8,219 nucleotides of DNA from an uncultured Lachnospiraceae bacterium. GTDB taxonomy: Bacteria; Bacillota; Clostridia; Lachnospirales; Lachnospiraceae. The notes under the pieces were generated by a model. That model saw only the letters and a list, made by a program, of their open reading frames with translations, was not told the DNA's origin and ran no database searches. Within the stretch, counting starts at the first letter, position 1, and each line of letters opens with the position of its first letter. Made by a program: the position numbers and the translations under genes. This document shows positions 1 through 6,070 of the stretch, in pieces. The DNA is taken from contig CADBTX010000295.1 in the NCBI GenBank assembly GCA_902797705.1, positions 1 to 8,219 of the forward strand. The letters are read 5' to 3'.

Positions 1-1557
1 CTTAAGCAGGGGCTTGCGACCCAGGCGGACATTGACAGACAGGAAAAGAAGCAGAAGACCTTAGAGGACACCATTGCTGCAGAGCGGCGCTCCCTGGAAG
101 CGGATCTTAAGAAGCTTTCAGATACTCTGGGTATGGATGTGACCACGGGCTATACCTTTGAAAAGCCCTATGTGGAAGCAAAGATAGACCGCTCCTCTCT
201 GGACGCCTTAAAGACCTACACCGAGGACAGGGACGAGACCTATTACGAAGCGGCAATGGCCGCTACCACCGCAAAGGCTTTGCTTTCCACCAACTACAGC
301 ATCATGCGTGATTTCTACGGCGGGGATATCAAGCTGATCTCCAGCTACGTGAATCAGGCACTTAACGGACAGAAGGTAAATTCCAGAGGATTTAAGGCCG
401 ATTACAAGAAGTTCCTTGATAAGATAGACAGCTACTGGAGGGGCAATTTCTATATCTACATCCCCTTATTCCTCGTTATCCCCATTCCCAAGGAATGGCT
501 GAAGGGGGATCTGGACGGAGCGAGATACATAGAGAATGACCCCTATGCCCTCTATCAGAACACCCTTGATTATATAAGCGCCAGAAACGACGAGCAGTCA
601 GCACTCAAGGAGCTGGATCAGAGTGTGGAGGATCAGTTCAATAATTATATCTCCGTAAGGAATTCCTATGAGAGCCTGGTGCGTCAGGTGGATGAAAAGG
701 AAAAGGAGATGAATGTCTTCGCTACAAAGAACCGCATGGGACTTATGACCCTTGAGGAGTACGAGGACGAGCAGGACGATTACGAAGAGCTTCAGAACAG
801 TATGCTTGACGCCATGAAGCTCTATACCGATACCCTTTATTCCTTCGACAGGCTTACCTGCGGCGGCGTCAGTGCCCTTCTTTCAGGTACGGACGCGGAT
901 CTCCATACAGCGGTTGTGGGAGAGAGCTATGTGACGGAGGAAAAGGATGAGGCTACCTACTATCTGAAGTCCATTATCCAGAGAGAGATGTTTGAGCTCT
1001 CCATCCATATACCGGATGACTTTGATGTGGAGATCACGGATTACGAGCTCTGGTGCGACAATGAGAGGATAGGGGACAGGACTCCGAAGGATAAGACCAT
1101 AAGGCATCTTGCCCTGTCCAAGGACAAGGTAGACAAGGTCATGATACGTCTCTATAACGGCGGTGAATTCGTGGATGACTGCGTGATCGATCCCGGGGAG
1201 GAAAGAGGACCCCTCAATATCACTACAAAGAGAGATGTGGAGAAGCAGGAGACCGGAGATATCGGTACCTATGAGGTAGCAATAAGCGATGTAACAGGAT
1301 TTATGAAGCTGACGCTTCAGCCCATAGAATCCGAAGGCATTAAGGCATACAGGATACTGGATAAAGAGGGCATGCCTCTTATGTCCAAGGATCCCATAAA
1401 GATAGAGCGGACATTTACCCACCTTGGACTGGTTTCCTCTGATCTTTCGGAAGTGACCCTGGAGTTCTACGACGGGGACGGAAACCTTATGTACAAGGGC
1501 AGGTTCGATACACAGAATAAGAAGCTGAAAAAGGATGTTACCGGTGGAGGAACATGA
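1..1557 (+). CDS. TolC-like helical envelope protein with two C-terminal beta-domains (5' end missing)
   Basis: The reading frame is open from base 1, so the true start lies before the window and 518 C-terminal residues are visible; the ATG at 133 is only an internal Met. Visible residues about 1-46 are a charged helix ending in LKKLSDTLGMD, followed by a short extended stretch and new helices (about 78-122 and 185-240). A second helical block ends in GLMTLEEYEDEQDDYEEL and reaches DRLTCGG at about residue 289. Two helical repeats, each closing with a leucine/glycine turn and carrying a 'G-x-hydrophobic-T-x-x-E' helix start, are the pattern of TolC/outer membrane efflux proteins. A hydrophobic stretch (149-166) lies between the repeats. 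Residues 330-503 form two similar beta-domains not found in classical TolC. The stop overlaps the next start (ATGA). Role here is unknown; an envelope conduit or scaffold is an inference. It could instead be an unrelated coiled-coil surface protein. Confidence 0.6.
   Translation, partial: LKQGLATQADIDRQEKKQKTLEDTIAAERRSLEADLKKLSDTLGMDVTTGYTFEKPYVEAKIDRSSLDALKTYTEDRDETYYEAAMAATTAKALLSTNYSIMRDFYGGDIKLISSYVNQALNGQKVNSRGFKADYKKFLDKIDSYWRGNFYIYIPLFLVIPIPKEWLKGDLDGARYIENDPYALYQNTLDYISARNDEQSALKELDQSVEDQFNNYISVRNSYESLVRQVDEKEKEMNVFATKNRMGLMTLEEYEDEQDDYEELQNSMLDAMKLYTDTLYSFDRLTCGGVSALLSGTDADLHTAVVGESYVTEEKDEATYYLKSIIQREMFELSIHIPDDFDVEITDYELWCDNERIGDRTPKDKTIRHLALSKDKVDKVMIRLYNGGEFVDDCVIDPGEERGPLNITTKRDVEKQETGDIGTYEVAISDVTGFMKLTLQPIESEGIKAYRILDKEGMPLMSKDPIKIERTFTHLGLVSSDLSEVTLEFYDGDGNLMYKGRFDTQNKKLKKDVTGGGT
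1546..1550 (+). promoter_or_regulatory. Ribosome binding site at ATGA overlap
   Basis: GGAGG lies inside the end of the upstream gene, only 3 nt before the ATG at 1554, which itself overlaps the upstream TGA. The spacing is shorter than usual, which fits translational coupling through the ATGA junction. Confidence 0.6.
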
Positions 1558-4235
1558 CAAAACAGACCATCTTTAAGAGAATAATATCGGTCCTCTTGAT
1601 AGCGGTGCTTTTAAGTGCGGCGATATTCGGGATGTACCGTCACAATGTCTTTGCGGTATTTAATCCTGACAGCGCCATGAAGTATTCGGAGTACGCAGGA
1701 AGCCATACCATTGAGGATTCCACCCTGTTCTACGGCACCTGGCTCATAAGTCTTTCCGCCATGACGGATGAGCTCTATCAGAAGGCGGAAGAGAGTGCCT
1801 CGGAAACAAATCAGACGGAGATGTATTACAAATCCGAGCTGGCAGGGGGTTCCTGGTTCGATGTGACCGATGGAGAAGGCTTAAGCGACATCATGGGGAC
1901 CGGAACGGTCATCGACGAGTCCGAGCTGGCGGATCTCTATGTGCAGTACCATGTGACCGCAGACGGGACGGTGACGGATGTAATGAACGAGTCGGAGATA
2001 AATCCCTTTGACATCCCCGATCCCTACAATCTGTCAAAGCTTCCCGAGCTTCAGAGCCTTTGGATACAGTACACCAATTCCGAGACTGCCGACGGCATCA
2101 GCGAAGAGGACTATCTTGAGAATAAGAATTCCGAAAATTCCGGAAACCAGCGTGTGGACGTCTACAATTACCAGATACTTACGTCCTTCTTCTCACTGGA
2201 TCTCCGTGACAGCGAGACCGACGAACTGGATGCGGATCTTGCAAGGCTCTGGGCCTGCCATAAGTCCCTAAAGGGCTCCGGGCAGGACGAGGAGGCGGAG
2301 ATACTCTACTCCCTTATGAAGAAGGTGGATTCCAAGAGAAGAGCCATTGTAATGGACAAGCTGGCGGGAATGGAGACCAATGCACTTGGTGTACTCACCT
2401 CCCTTGCCAACGGAAAGTATTACACCACCTTCGGGGATTTCGGAGATCCCGGCAGCAGTGATAATTCCACCGAGGTTCCTGATTTCCTGAGGGATCTGGA
2501 GGAGTCCGTGGATCACAGCTTTGAAGAGGATGACGACGGAAGCAATGAGTGGTGGGGCGCTCTCCAGGAGGAGTATGACGACCACGCCGATGATGATGAC
2601 GACGAGAAGCCCAGTCATGTATTCCAGACCGACAGTTCACTTTTAGACGCTATAGCTGACGGCAGCTCAGCCTGCCAGAAGAGCTTAAATACCTACAATG
2701 CGGACGCCCTTACTGATGATGACTCTGTTCTCGGACACGCGAACTACGAGTATTCCTCCAGAGTTATAGAGGAGGCCTCGGCTGACGGAGCCGCAGGACC
2801 CATCAATTATCTCCGGGATGTCATGAATATCCAGGAGGGAACCGTTAAAAACAAGGACAGCGAGCTTACGCTCATCGACAGATCTTTCCTTAATCTTGCG
2901 GAGAGCAAGTATGAGGAGGAAGTCACATCCGGAGAAGGAGATGAGTACATGACCCTTCTGTCCCAGGGCGTAGGTGACGCTGCTGCGGAATCTGCTTTAA
3001 ACACCCAGTTTGATAACACTGAGAGGAGAAGGTCGGAGCTGGAATTCCTGATAGACGCCTACAAACAGAGGGAAAGTGCTGCAAATGCCTATACCTATGT
3101 GGAGGGAGCGATAGAGTGGTCTGAGGGACTGTATCCCGGCATACCTCAGGATGAATTCTCAGCCAAGGCTACGGGATCCGTGGACAGCCATATCAAGTGG
3201 CTGAAGGATCTTAAGGACTCCATAAAGGCAGGTGATGAGAGTCTTAAGGACGATCTTGACAAATTAAAGGATAAAAAGGAGGACCTTCAGAAGCAGAGGG
3301 ATTCCGCCCTTGATGATAACGATCTCGCCAGGGCCGCACAGCTTGATAAGTCCATTGAAGCTGTGGATCAGGATATAGCGGATGAAGAGGCGCGAAGCGG
3401 CAACAGCGATACCGATTCATTAAAGGACAATATCCTCTCGGATGCCCTGGATCAGCTTGCAAAGGATCCGGATGCCGATATTTCCGGAGCGGCAAATGCC
3501 CTTGCGGGAATGGGAGACAAGGACGCCGTGGATAAGCTTAAGGACAGGGCTGAGGATTCCGGAGCCTCCTCAGAGCAGCTGGATAATCTGGATGATGCTG
3601 CGGATAAGGCGGCAGAAGGCGGTGATGAGGCCGGAGGTGACGGTTCAGGAAAGGACGGTTCAGGAAAGGACGGTTCAGGAAGCGGTGGTTCCGGCGACAG
3701 GACCAGGATGAGTGAGAGCGACCTTCTTGACATAATCGGCAAGGATCTTAAGGACCTCAATATGAAGGAACTTGCCTACACCACAGCGGCTCTTTCCAGA
3801 TTTTCCCAGCAGGGCTGCAAGGCTGCCGGCACTCTTGCGGGAAAGTGCACCGAGATCGGAAGAGAGACAGGAAATAAGTACTTCTACCAGAAGTATAAGG
3901 AAAAGACTCCCGAGTATATCAGTTTACAGACTCTGGGTGAGGTTTCCGAATACAGATATTATTACGATAACAGCAGAAAAGAAGCTACCATGACCCGGGG
4001 CGGAACCGTATATATCTTTGAGGCCAATTCCGACAAGGTAAATATGGCTGGAGCCGACAGTAACTTAAAGTATGCTACAGGTTTTTCAAAGTATCCCTAC
4101 ATTTCCGAGGATGACGCAGATGTGCTCTTTAAGTGTGAGGCCGAATATGTGAACGACACCTCTTATGCGGTATGCCTCACCGAGGATCTGGAGTCCAAAG
4201 CGGAAGAATTGTTAGCAGAGTTTACAGGAGAGTAA
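1554..4235 (+). CDS. Unrecognised 893-residue secreted or membrane-anchored acidic coiled-coil protein
   Basis: I do not recognise this family as a whole. Residues 1-34 have the form of a signal peptide or anchor: basic KQTIFKR, a hydrophobic core ISVLLIAVLLSAAIFGM, and a possible VFA cleavage site near residue 34. Residues 40-300 look globular and mixed. Residues 324-350 are extremely Asp/Glu-rich. Residues about 546-615 are heptad-like and charged, so probably a coiled coil. Residues 696-714 are a Gly/Ser/Asp linker of DGSGK repeats. The last 178 residues form a separate domain with a beta-rich end (YRYYYDNSRKEATMTRGG, then CEAEYVNDTSYAVCLT) that weakly recalls the copper-amine-oxidase N-terminal-like 'stalk' domains of clostridial surface proteins. 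The start at 1554 overlaps the upstream stop and is served by GGAGG at 1546-1550. A gap of 1 nt to the DUF4255 gene implies co-expression with the injection system. Envelope anchor, periplasm-like adaptor or cargo are all possible. Confidence 0.75.
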   Translation: MTKQTIFKRIISVLLIAVLLSAAIFGMYRHNVFAVFNPDSAMKYSEYAGSHTIEDSTLFYGTWLISLSAMTDELYQKAEESASETNQTEMYYKSELAGGSWFDVTDGEGLSDIMGTGTVIDESELADLYVQYHVTADGTVTDVMNESEINPFDIPDPYNLSKLPELQSLWIQYTNSETADGISEEDYLENKNSENSGNQRVDVYNYQILTSFFSLDLRDSETDELDADLARLWACHKSLKGSGQDEEAEILYSLMKKVDSKRRAIVMDKLAGMETNALGVLTSLANGKYYTTFGDFGDPGSSDNSTEVPDFLRDLEESVDHSFEEDDDGSNEWWGALQEEYDDHADDDDDEKPSHVFQTDSSLLDAIADGSSACQKSLNTYNADALTDDDSVLGHANYEYSSRVIEEASADGAAGPINYLRDVMNIQEGTVKNKDSELTLIDRSFLNLAESKYEEEVTSGEGDEYMTLLSQGVGDAAAESALNTQFDNTERRRSELEFLIDAYKQRESAANAYTYVEGAIEWSEGLYPGIPQDEFSAKATGSVDSHIKWLKDLKDSIKAGDESLKDDLDKLKDKKEDLQKQRDSALDDNDLARAAQLDKSIEAVDQDIADEEARSGNSDTDSLKDNILSDALDQLAKDPDADISGAANALAGMGDKDAVDKLKDRAEDSGASSEQLDNLDDAADKAAEGGDEAGGDGSGKDGSGKDGSGSGGSGDRTRMSESDLLDIIGKDLKDLNMKELAYTTAALSRFSQQGCKAAGTLAGKCTEIGRETGNKYFYQKYKEKTPEYISLQTLGEVSEYRYYYDNSRKEATMTRGGTVYIFEANSDKVNMAGADSNLKYATGFSKYPYISEDDADVLFKCEAEYVNDTSYAVCLTEDLESKAEELLAEFTGE
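3639..3680 (+). repeat. 15-bp tandem repeat encoding DGSGK linker
   Basis: The unit GACGGTTCAGGAAAG occurs twice perfectly and then 12 of 15 bases a third time. It is in frame and encodes DGSGK-DGSGK-DGSG, followed by a degenerate SGGSG, at residues 696-714 of the 893-residue protein. The encoded segment is a flexible hydrophilic linker between the helical body and the C-terminal domain. The identity at DNA level suggests recent slippage expansion. Confidence 0.9.
4226..4230 (+). promoter_or_regulatory. Ribosome binding site deciding a GTG start
   Basis: AGGAG ends 6 nt before the GTG at 4237. The next in-frame Met is at codon 22 and would remove the conserved first helix, so the site and spacing support GTG as the real start, 1 nt after the upstream TAA. 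Confidence 0.75.
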
Positions 4236-4236
4236 A

Positions 4237-4833
4237 GTGGCTGATTATCCAATTATCGCAGACGTCAGCAGTTTCATAGTAAAAACCTTAAGAGAGAAGA
4301 TGTGTCCGGAGCCCATACCGTCTCCGAACAACATCGAGATCTCCTCACCTCTGTCCCAGGACGTGGACTATATCGTGGGTCTCTATCTATATGACATCAT
4401 AGAGGATCTGCAGGTATCCAGCCCCAGGATGGTGGAGAGAGGAAGAGCTGAGCTTTCAAAGCCGCCAAGACCATATGCGCTCTATTATATGGTCTTTATA
4501 AACGGTTCCTCCCAGATGGGATTAAAGGCACCGGATATACAAAAGATCATCGGACGTGTGGCCCAGATAGTAAATGACCATAGTTCGGTGAGACCAAATG
4601 AACTGCAGAGGTATCTCACTGCCGATGAACCTCCGATAGTGCTGTCTCAGGCGAAGATAAGCCTGGAGGAGAAGGTAAGGGTGTGGCAGGCTATCAACAA
4701 GCCTTATCAGATAAGCCTGTTCTACAAGGCGGCACCCGTGTTCCTGTCCAGCGGAGAGGTCATTTCCACGCCTCAGGTTCTGGACGCGAGATTTTCTTTG
4801 CAGAATGTTTACGAAAGAAAGGAGGAAGAATAA
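4237..4833 (+). CDS. DUF4255/Pvc16-type contractile injection system tube-cap protein
   Basis: A 198-residue protein with the layout of the DUF4255 (Pvc16 N-terminal) family. An N-terminal helix (IIADVSSFIVKTLRE, 7-20) is followed by a beta segment, then VDYIVGLYLYDIIED (43-57). Next comes the family's hallmark proline-rich run KPPRPYALYYMVFING (75-90), and a conserved middle and end with LSLEEKVRVW-like (142-150) and a KPYQISLFYKAAPVFL strand (155-170). In Afp and PVC particles, Afp16/Pvc16 binds the end of the inner tube and sheath, caps the particle and affects its length; the same role is inferred here. It is about two thirds of the size of Afp16-like proteins, so it is essentially the DUF4255 domain alone, as is common in clostridial and actinobacterial clusters. 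It begins with GTG and is followed 4 nt later by the next gene. Confidence 0.9.
   Translation: MADYPIIADVSSFIVKTLREKMCPEPIPSPNNIEISSPLSQDVDYIVGLYLYDIIEDLQVSSPRMVERGRAELSKPPRPYALYYMVFINGSSQMGLKAPDIQKIIGRVAQIVNDHSSVRPNELQRYLTADEPPIVLSQAKISLEEKVRVWQAINKPYQISLFYKAAPVFLSSGEVISTPQVLDARFSLQNVYERKEEE
4818..4825 (+). promoter_or_regulatory. Strong ribosome binding site
   Basis: AAAGGAGG lies within the end of the DUF4255 gene, 12 nt before the ATG at 4838. The spacing is long, but no better start is present between the site and the conserved beta-strand of the next protein. Confidence 0.6.
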
Positions 4834-4837
4834 GTAG

Positions 4838-5659
4838 ATGGCTTCTGTTTTCGGTTCAAGGCTGGATCTTTTAGTCCGGCTTATAGACACTACAACGGGA
4901 GCTGCAGTAGAAGAGAGCAATGTCTTATTTTTGAGAGACGGGAGAGAGGTGCGGCCGGAAAGAAAGGGCAGAGGCACTTATATCTTCATCAACAGCGGCA
5001 GGGAAGATTTTCTTATGCGTGTTCGTGTGAAAGGCTTTGATGAGTATGAGACCTCCGTCAGTTATGAAGGACTGGACCCGAGTATTCCGGAATGCAATGT
5101 GTTCCTGATTCCATCAGAGAATACATCTAAGGGTGAAAAGCTTCTCGGACTCTCAGGCAATCTTCCTTTTCTTGAGTCATTGGAAGCGGTCAATCTGTCC
5201 AGGATCATCTGTTTCGCAAATGAATACGATCCCAAGGAGCTTAAGCTCGGGATCTTCGGTCAGATGGGAGGCAGGGTTTATCTCTACGATACCTTTTACG
5301 GTATCCCGGACGCAGATCGCGGAAGCTATGAAAGGATTGAGGTGTTGGATGAGATCACACCACAGTCCGTAAGATTACGGGATCCGCTTGAAAAGGAACT
5401 TGCACCCAACAGCCCTCTTATGCGTGTGGTTTTCGGTTCCGTTAAGGAAAACGGGGATTATTGCATAAGAGTCAGGGATGACGGCAAGGACGTGAAATAT
5501 CTCCTCCGTTATACCGTAGGCGGCGAGGTAAGGTTCAAGACAGTGGATTTCAGGGATGTGGAGGACGTTGACCTCAGTGTCGTACCGGAGATCGATCCGG
5601 AGGTTGAGGCGGAAGAGTCTTCAGAAATCCCGGACAATGACGGAAAGGTTGGGGAATGA
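4838..5659 (+). CDS. Unrecognised beta-rich protein of the injection system operon
   Basis: A 273-residue protein with no signal peptide or membrane segment, so probably cytoplasmic until particle release. Residues 5-92 read as an Ig/carboxypeptidase-regulatory-like beta-sandwich: LLVRLIDTTTGAAVEESNV, a DGREVRP turn, GRGTYIFINSGREDFLMRVRVKGFDEYETSV and a closing NVFLIPSE strand. Residues 98-250 are a second beta-rich region (KLGIFGQMGGRVYLYDTF; SPLMRVVFGSVKENGDYCIRV; KYLLRYTVGGEVRFKTVDF). The tail (250-273) is acidic and probably disordered. Some longer DUF4255 proteins carry a C-terminal carboxypeptidase-regulatory-like domain, so this gene may be the split-off equivalent, or a partner of the PAAR-like tip encoded just downstream. 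Both ideas are inferences from position and fold impression. The stop at 5657-5659 is followed after 1 nt by the next ATG. Confidence 0.8.
   Translation: MASVFGSRLDLLVRLIDTTTGAAVEESNVLFLRDGREVRPERKGRGTYIFINSGREDFLMRVRVKGFDEYETSVSYEGLDPSIPECNVFLIPSENTSKGEKLLGLSGNLPFLESLEAVNLSRIICFANEYDPKELKLGIFGQMGGRVYLYDTFYGIPDADRGSYERIEVLDEITPQSVRLRDPLEKELAPNSPLMRVVFGSVKENGDYCIRVRDDGKDVKYLLRYTVGGEVRFKTVDFRDVEDVDLSVVPEIDPEVEAEESSEIPDNDGKVGE
5651..5655 (+). promoter_or_regulatory. Ribosome binding site deciding the DUF4280 start
   Basis: GGGGA, preceded by GGAAAGG, lies 5 nt before the ATG at 5661. The frame is open further upstream to an ATG at 5556, but that extension overlaps the previous gene by over 100 nt and encodes a basic, Arg-rich stretch typical of out-of-frame translation, so 5661 is preferred. 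Confidence 0.7.
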
Positions 5660-5660
5660 T

Positions 5661-6047
5661 ATGGCAATGGCAGTAAACATGGGAGCGCAGTGCTTATGTT
5701 CCTTCGGAACAGGACCGGCTCCTCTGAAGGTAACATCACAGACCAAGGTTTTGGAAGAAGGAAAACCGGCGGCAACGGTGCAGGACGCCCAGCCCATGAG
5801 CAATGTGGGGCCCTTCGGGATGTGCACCACGCTTTCGAATCCGCAGGTGGCCTCTGCAACAGCGGCGGCCCTCGGGGTACTTACCCCCCAGCCCTGCGTA
5901 CCGGTGACCACGGGGATGTGGATACAGCCGAATACAAAGGTTTTGATAGACGGCAAACCGATCCTCACCCAGGACTGTAAGCTGATGTGTTCCTACGCGG
6001 GCCAGATAACTATTATGAGCCCCGGCCAGACCAAAGTAATGACGTAA
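5661..6047 (+). CDS. DUF4280 PAAR-like spike-tip protein
   Basis: A 128-residue protein, the usual length for DUF4280. It shows the family pattern throughout: MGAQCLCSFGTGPAPLKV near the N-terminus, a VQDAQPMSNVGPFGMCTTLSNP block (40-61), PCVPVTTGMWIQPNTKVLIDGKPILT (78-103) and CKLMCSYAGQITIMSPGQ (106-123). Cysteines at 11, 13, 55, 79, 106 and 110 are candidates for metal binding at the tip. PAAR proteins sharpen the spike of type VI systems and can carry effectors; DUF4280 is the PAAR-like form seen in many extracellular CIS and type VI clusters. With no extra domain it is a bare tip rather than a fused effector. It sits between the unknown 273-residue protein and the sheath gene. Confidence 0.92.
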   Translation: MAMAVNMGAQCLCSFGTGPAPLKVTSQTKVLEEGKPAATVQDAQPMSNVGPFGMCTTLSNPQVASATAAALGVLTPQPCVPVTTGMWIQPNTKVLIDGKPILTQDCKLMCSYAGQITIMSPGQTKVMT

Positions 6048-6056
6048 ATAAAACAG

Positions 6057-6062
6057 AAAGGA
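6057..6062 (+). promoter_or_regulatory. Ribosome binding site of the sheath gene
   Basis: AAAGGA lies 8 nt before the ATG at 6071 in the 23-nt gap after the DUF4280 stop. It selects this start over an in-frame upstream ATG at 5987 that lies inside the DUF4280 gene; the protein from 6071 begins with the conserved sheath N-terminus. Confidence 0.8.
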
Positions 6063-6070
6063 AAAACAAT

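Noticed and set aside
133..135. ATG at 133 as the start of the first gene
   Set aside because: The same frame is open to base 1 and the upstream codons encode a helix that completes the TolC-like pattern, so this is an internal Met.
883..1560. 225-residue open frame on the minus strand
   Set aside because: It lies wholly inside the TolC-like gene, has no convincing ribosome binding site, and its composition (many His, Ile, Leu, Tyr) looks like the antisense of a real gene.
3452..3760. 102-residue minus-strand frame rich in Pro-Glu-Pro repeats
   Set aside because: The repeats are simply the antisense reading of the DGSGK linker; the plus-strand gene is continuous through the region.
5556..5660. 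N-terminal extension of the DUF4280 protein
   Set aside because: It overlaps the previous gene by over 100 nt, encodes an Arg/Ser-rich stretch foreign to the family, and a good ribosome binding site supports the start at 5661.
5987..6070. 28-residue extension of the sheath protein
   Set aside because: It overlaps the DUF4280 gene and lacks a ribosome binding site, whereas the start at 6071 gives the conserved sheath N-terminus.
6048..6070. Possible terminator or promoter between tip and sheath genes
   Set aside because: The 23-nt A-rich gap has no inverted repeat and no room for promoter boxes beyond the ribosome binding site.
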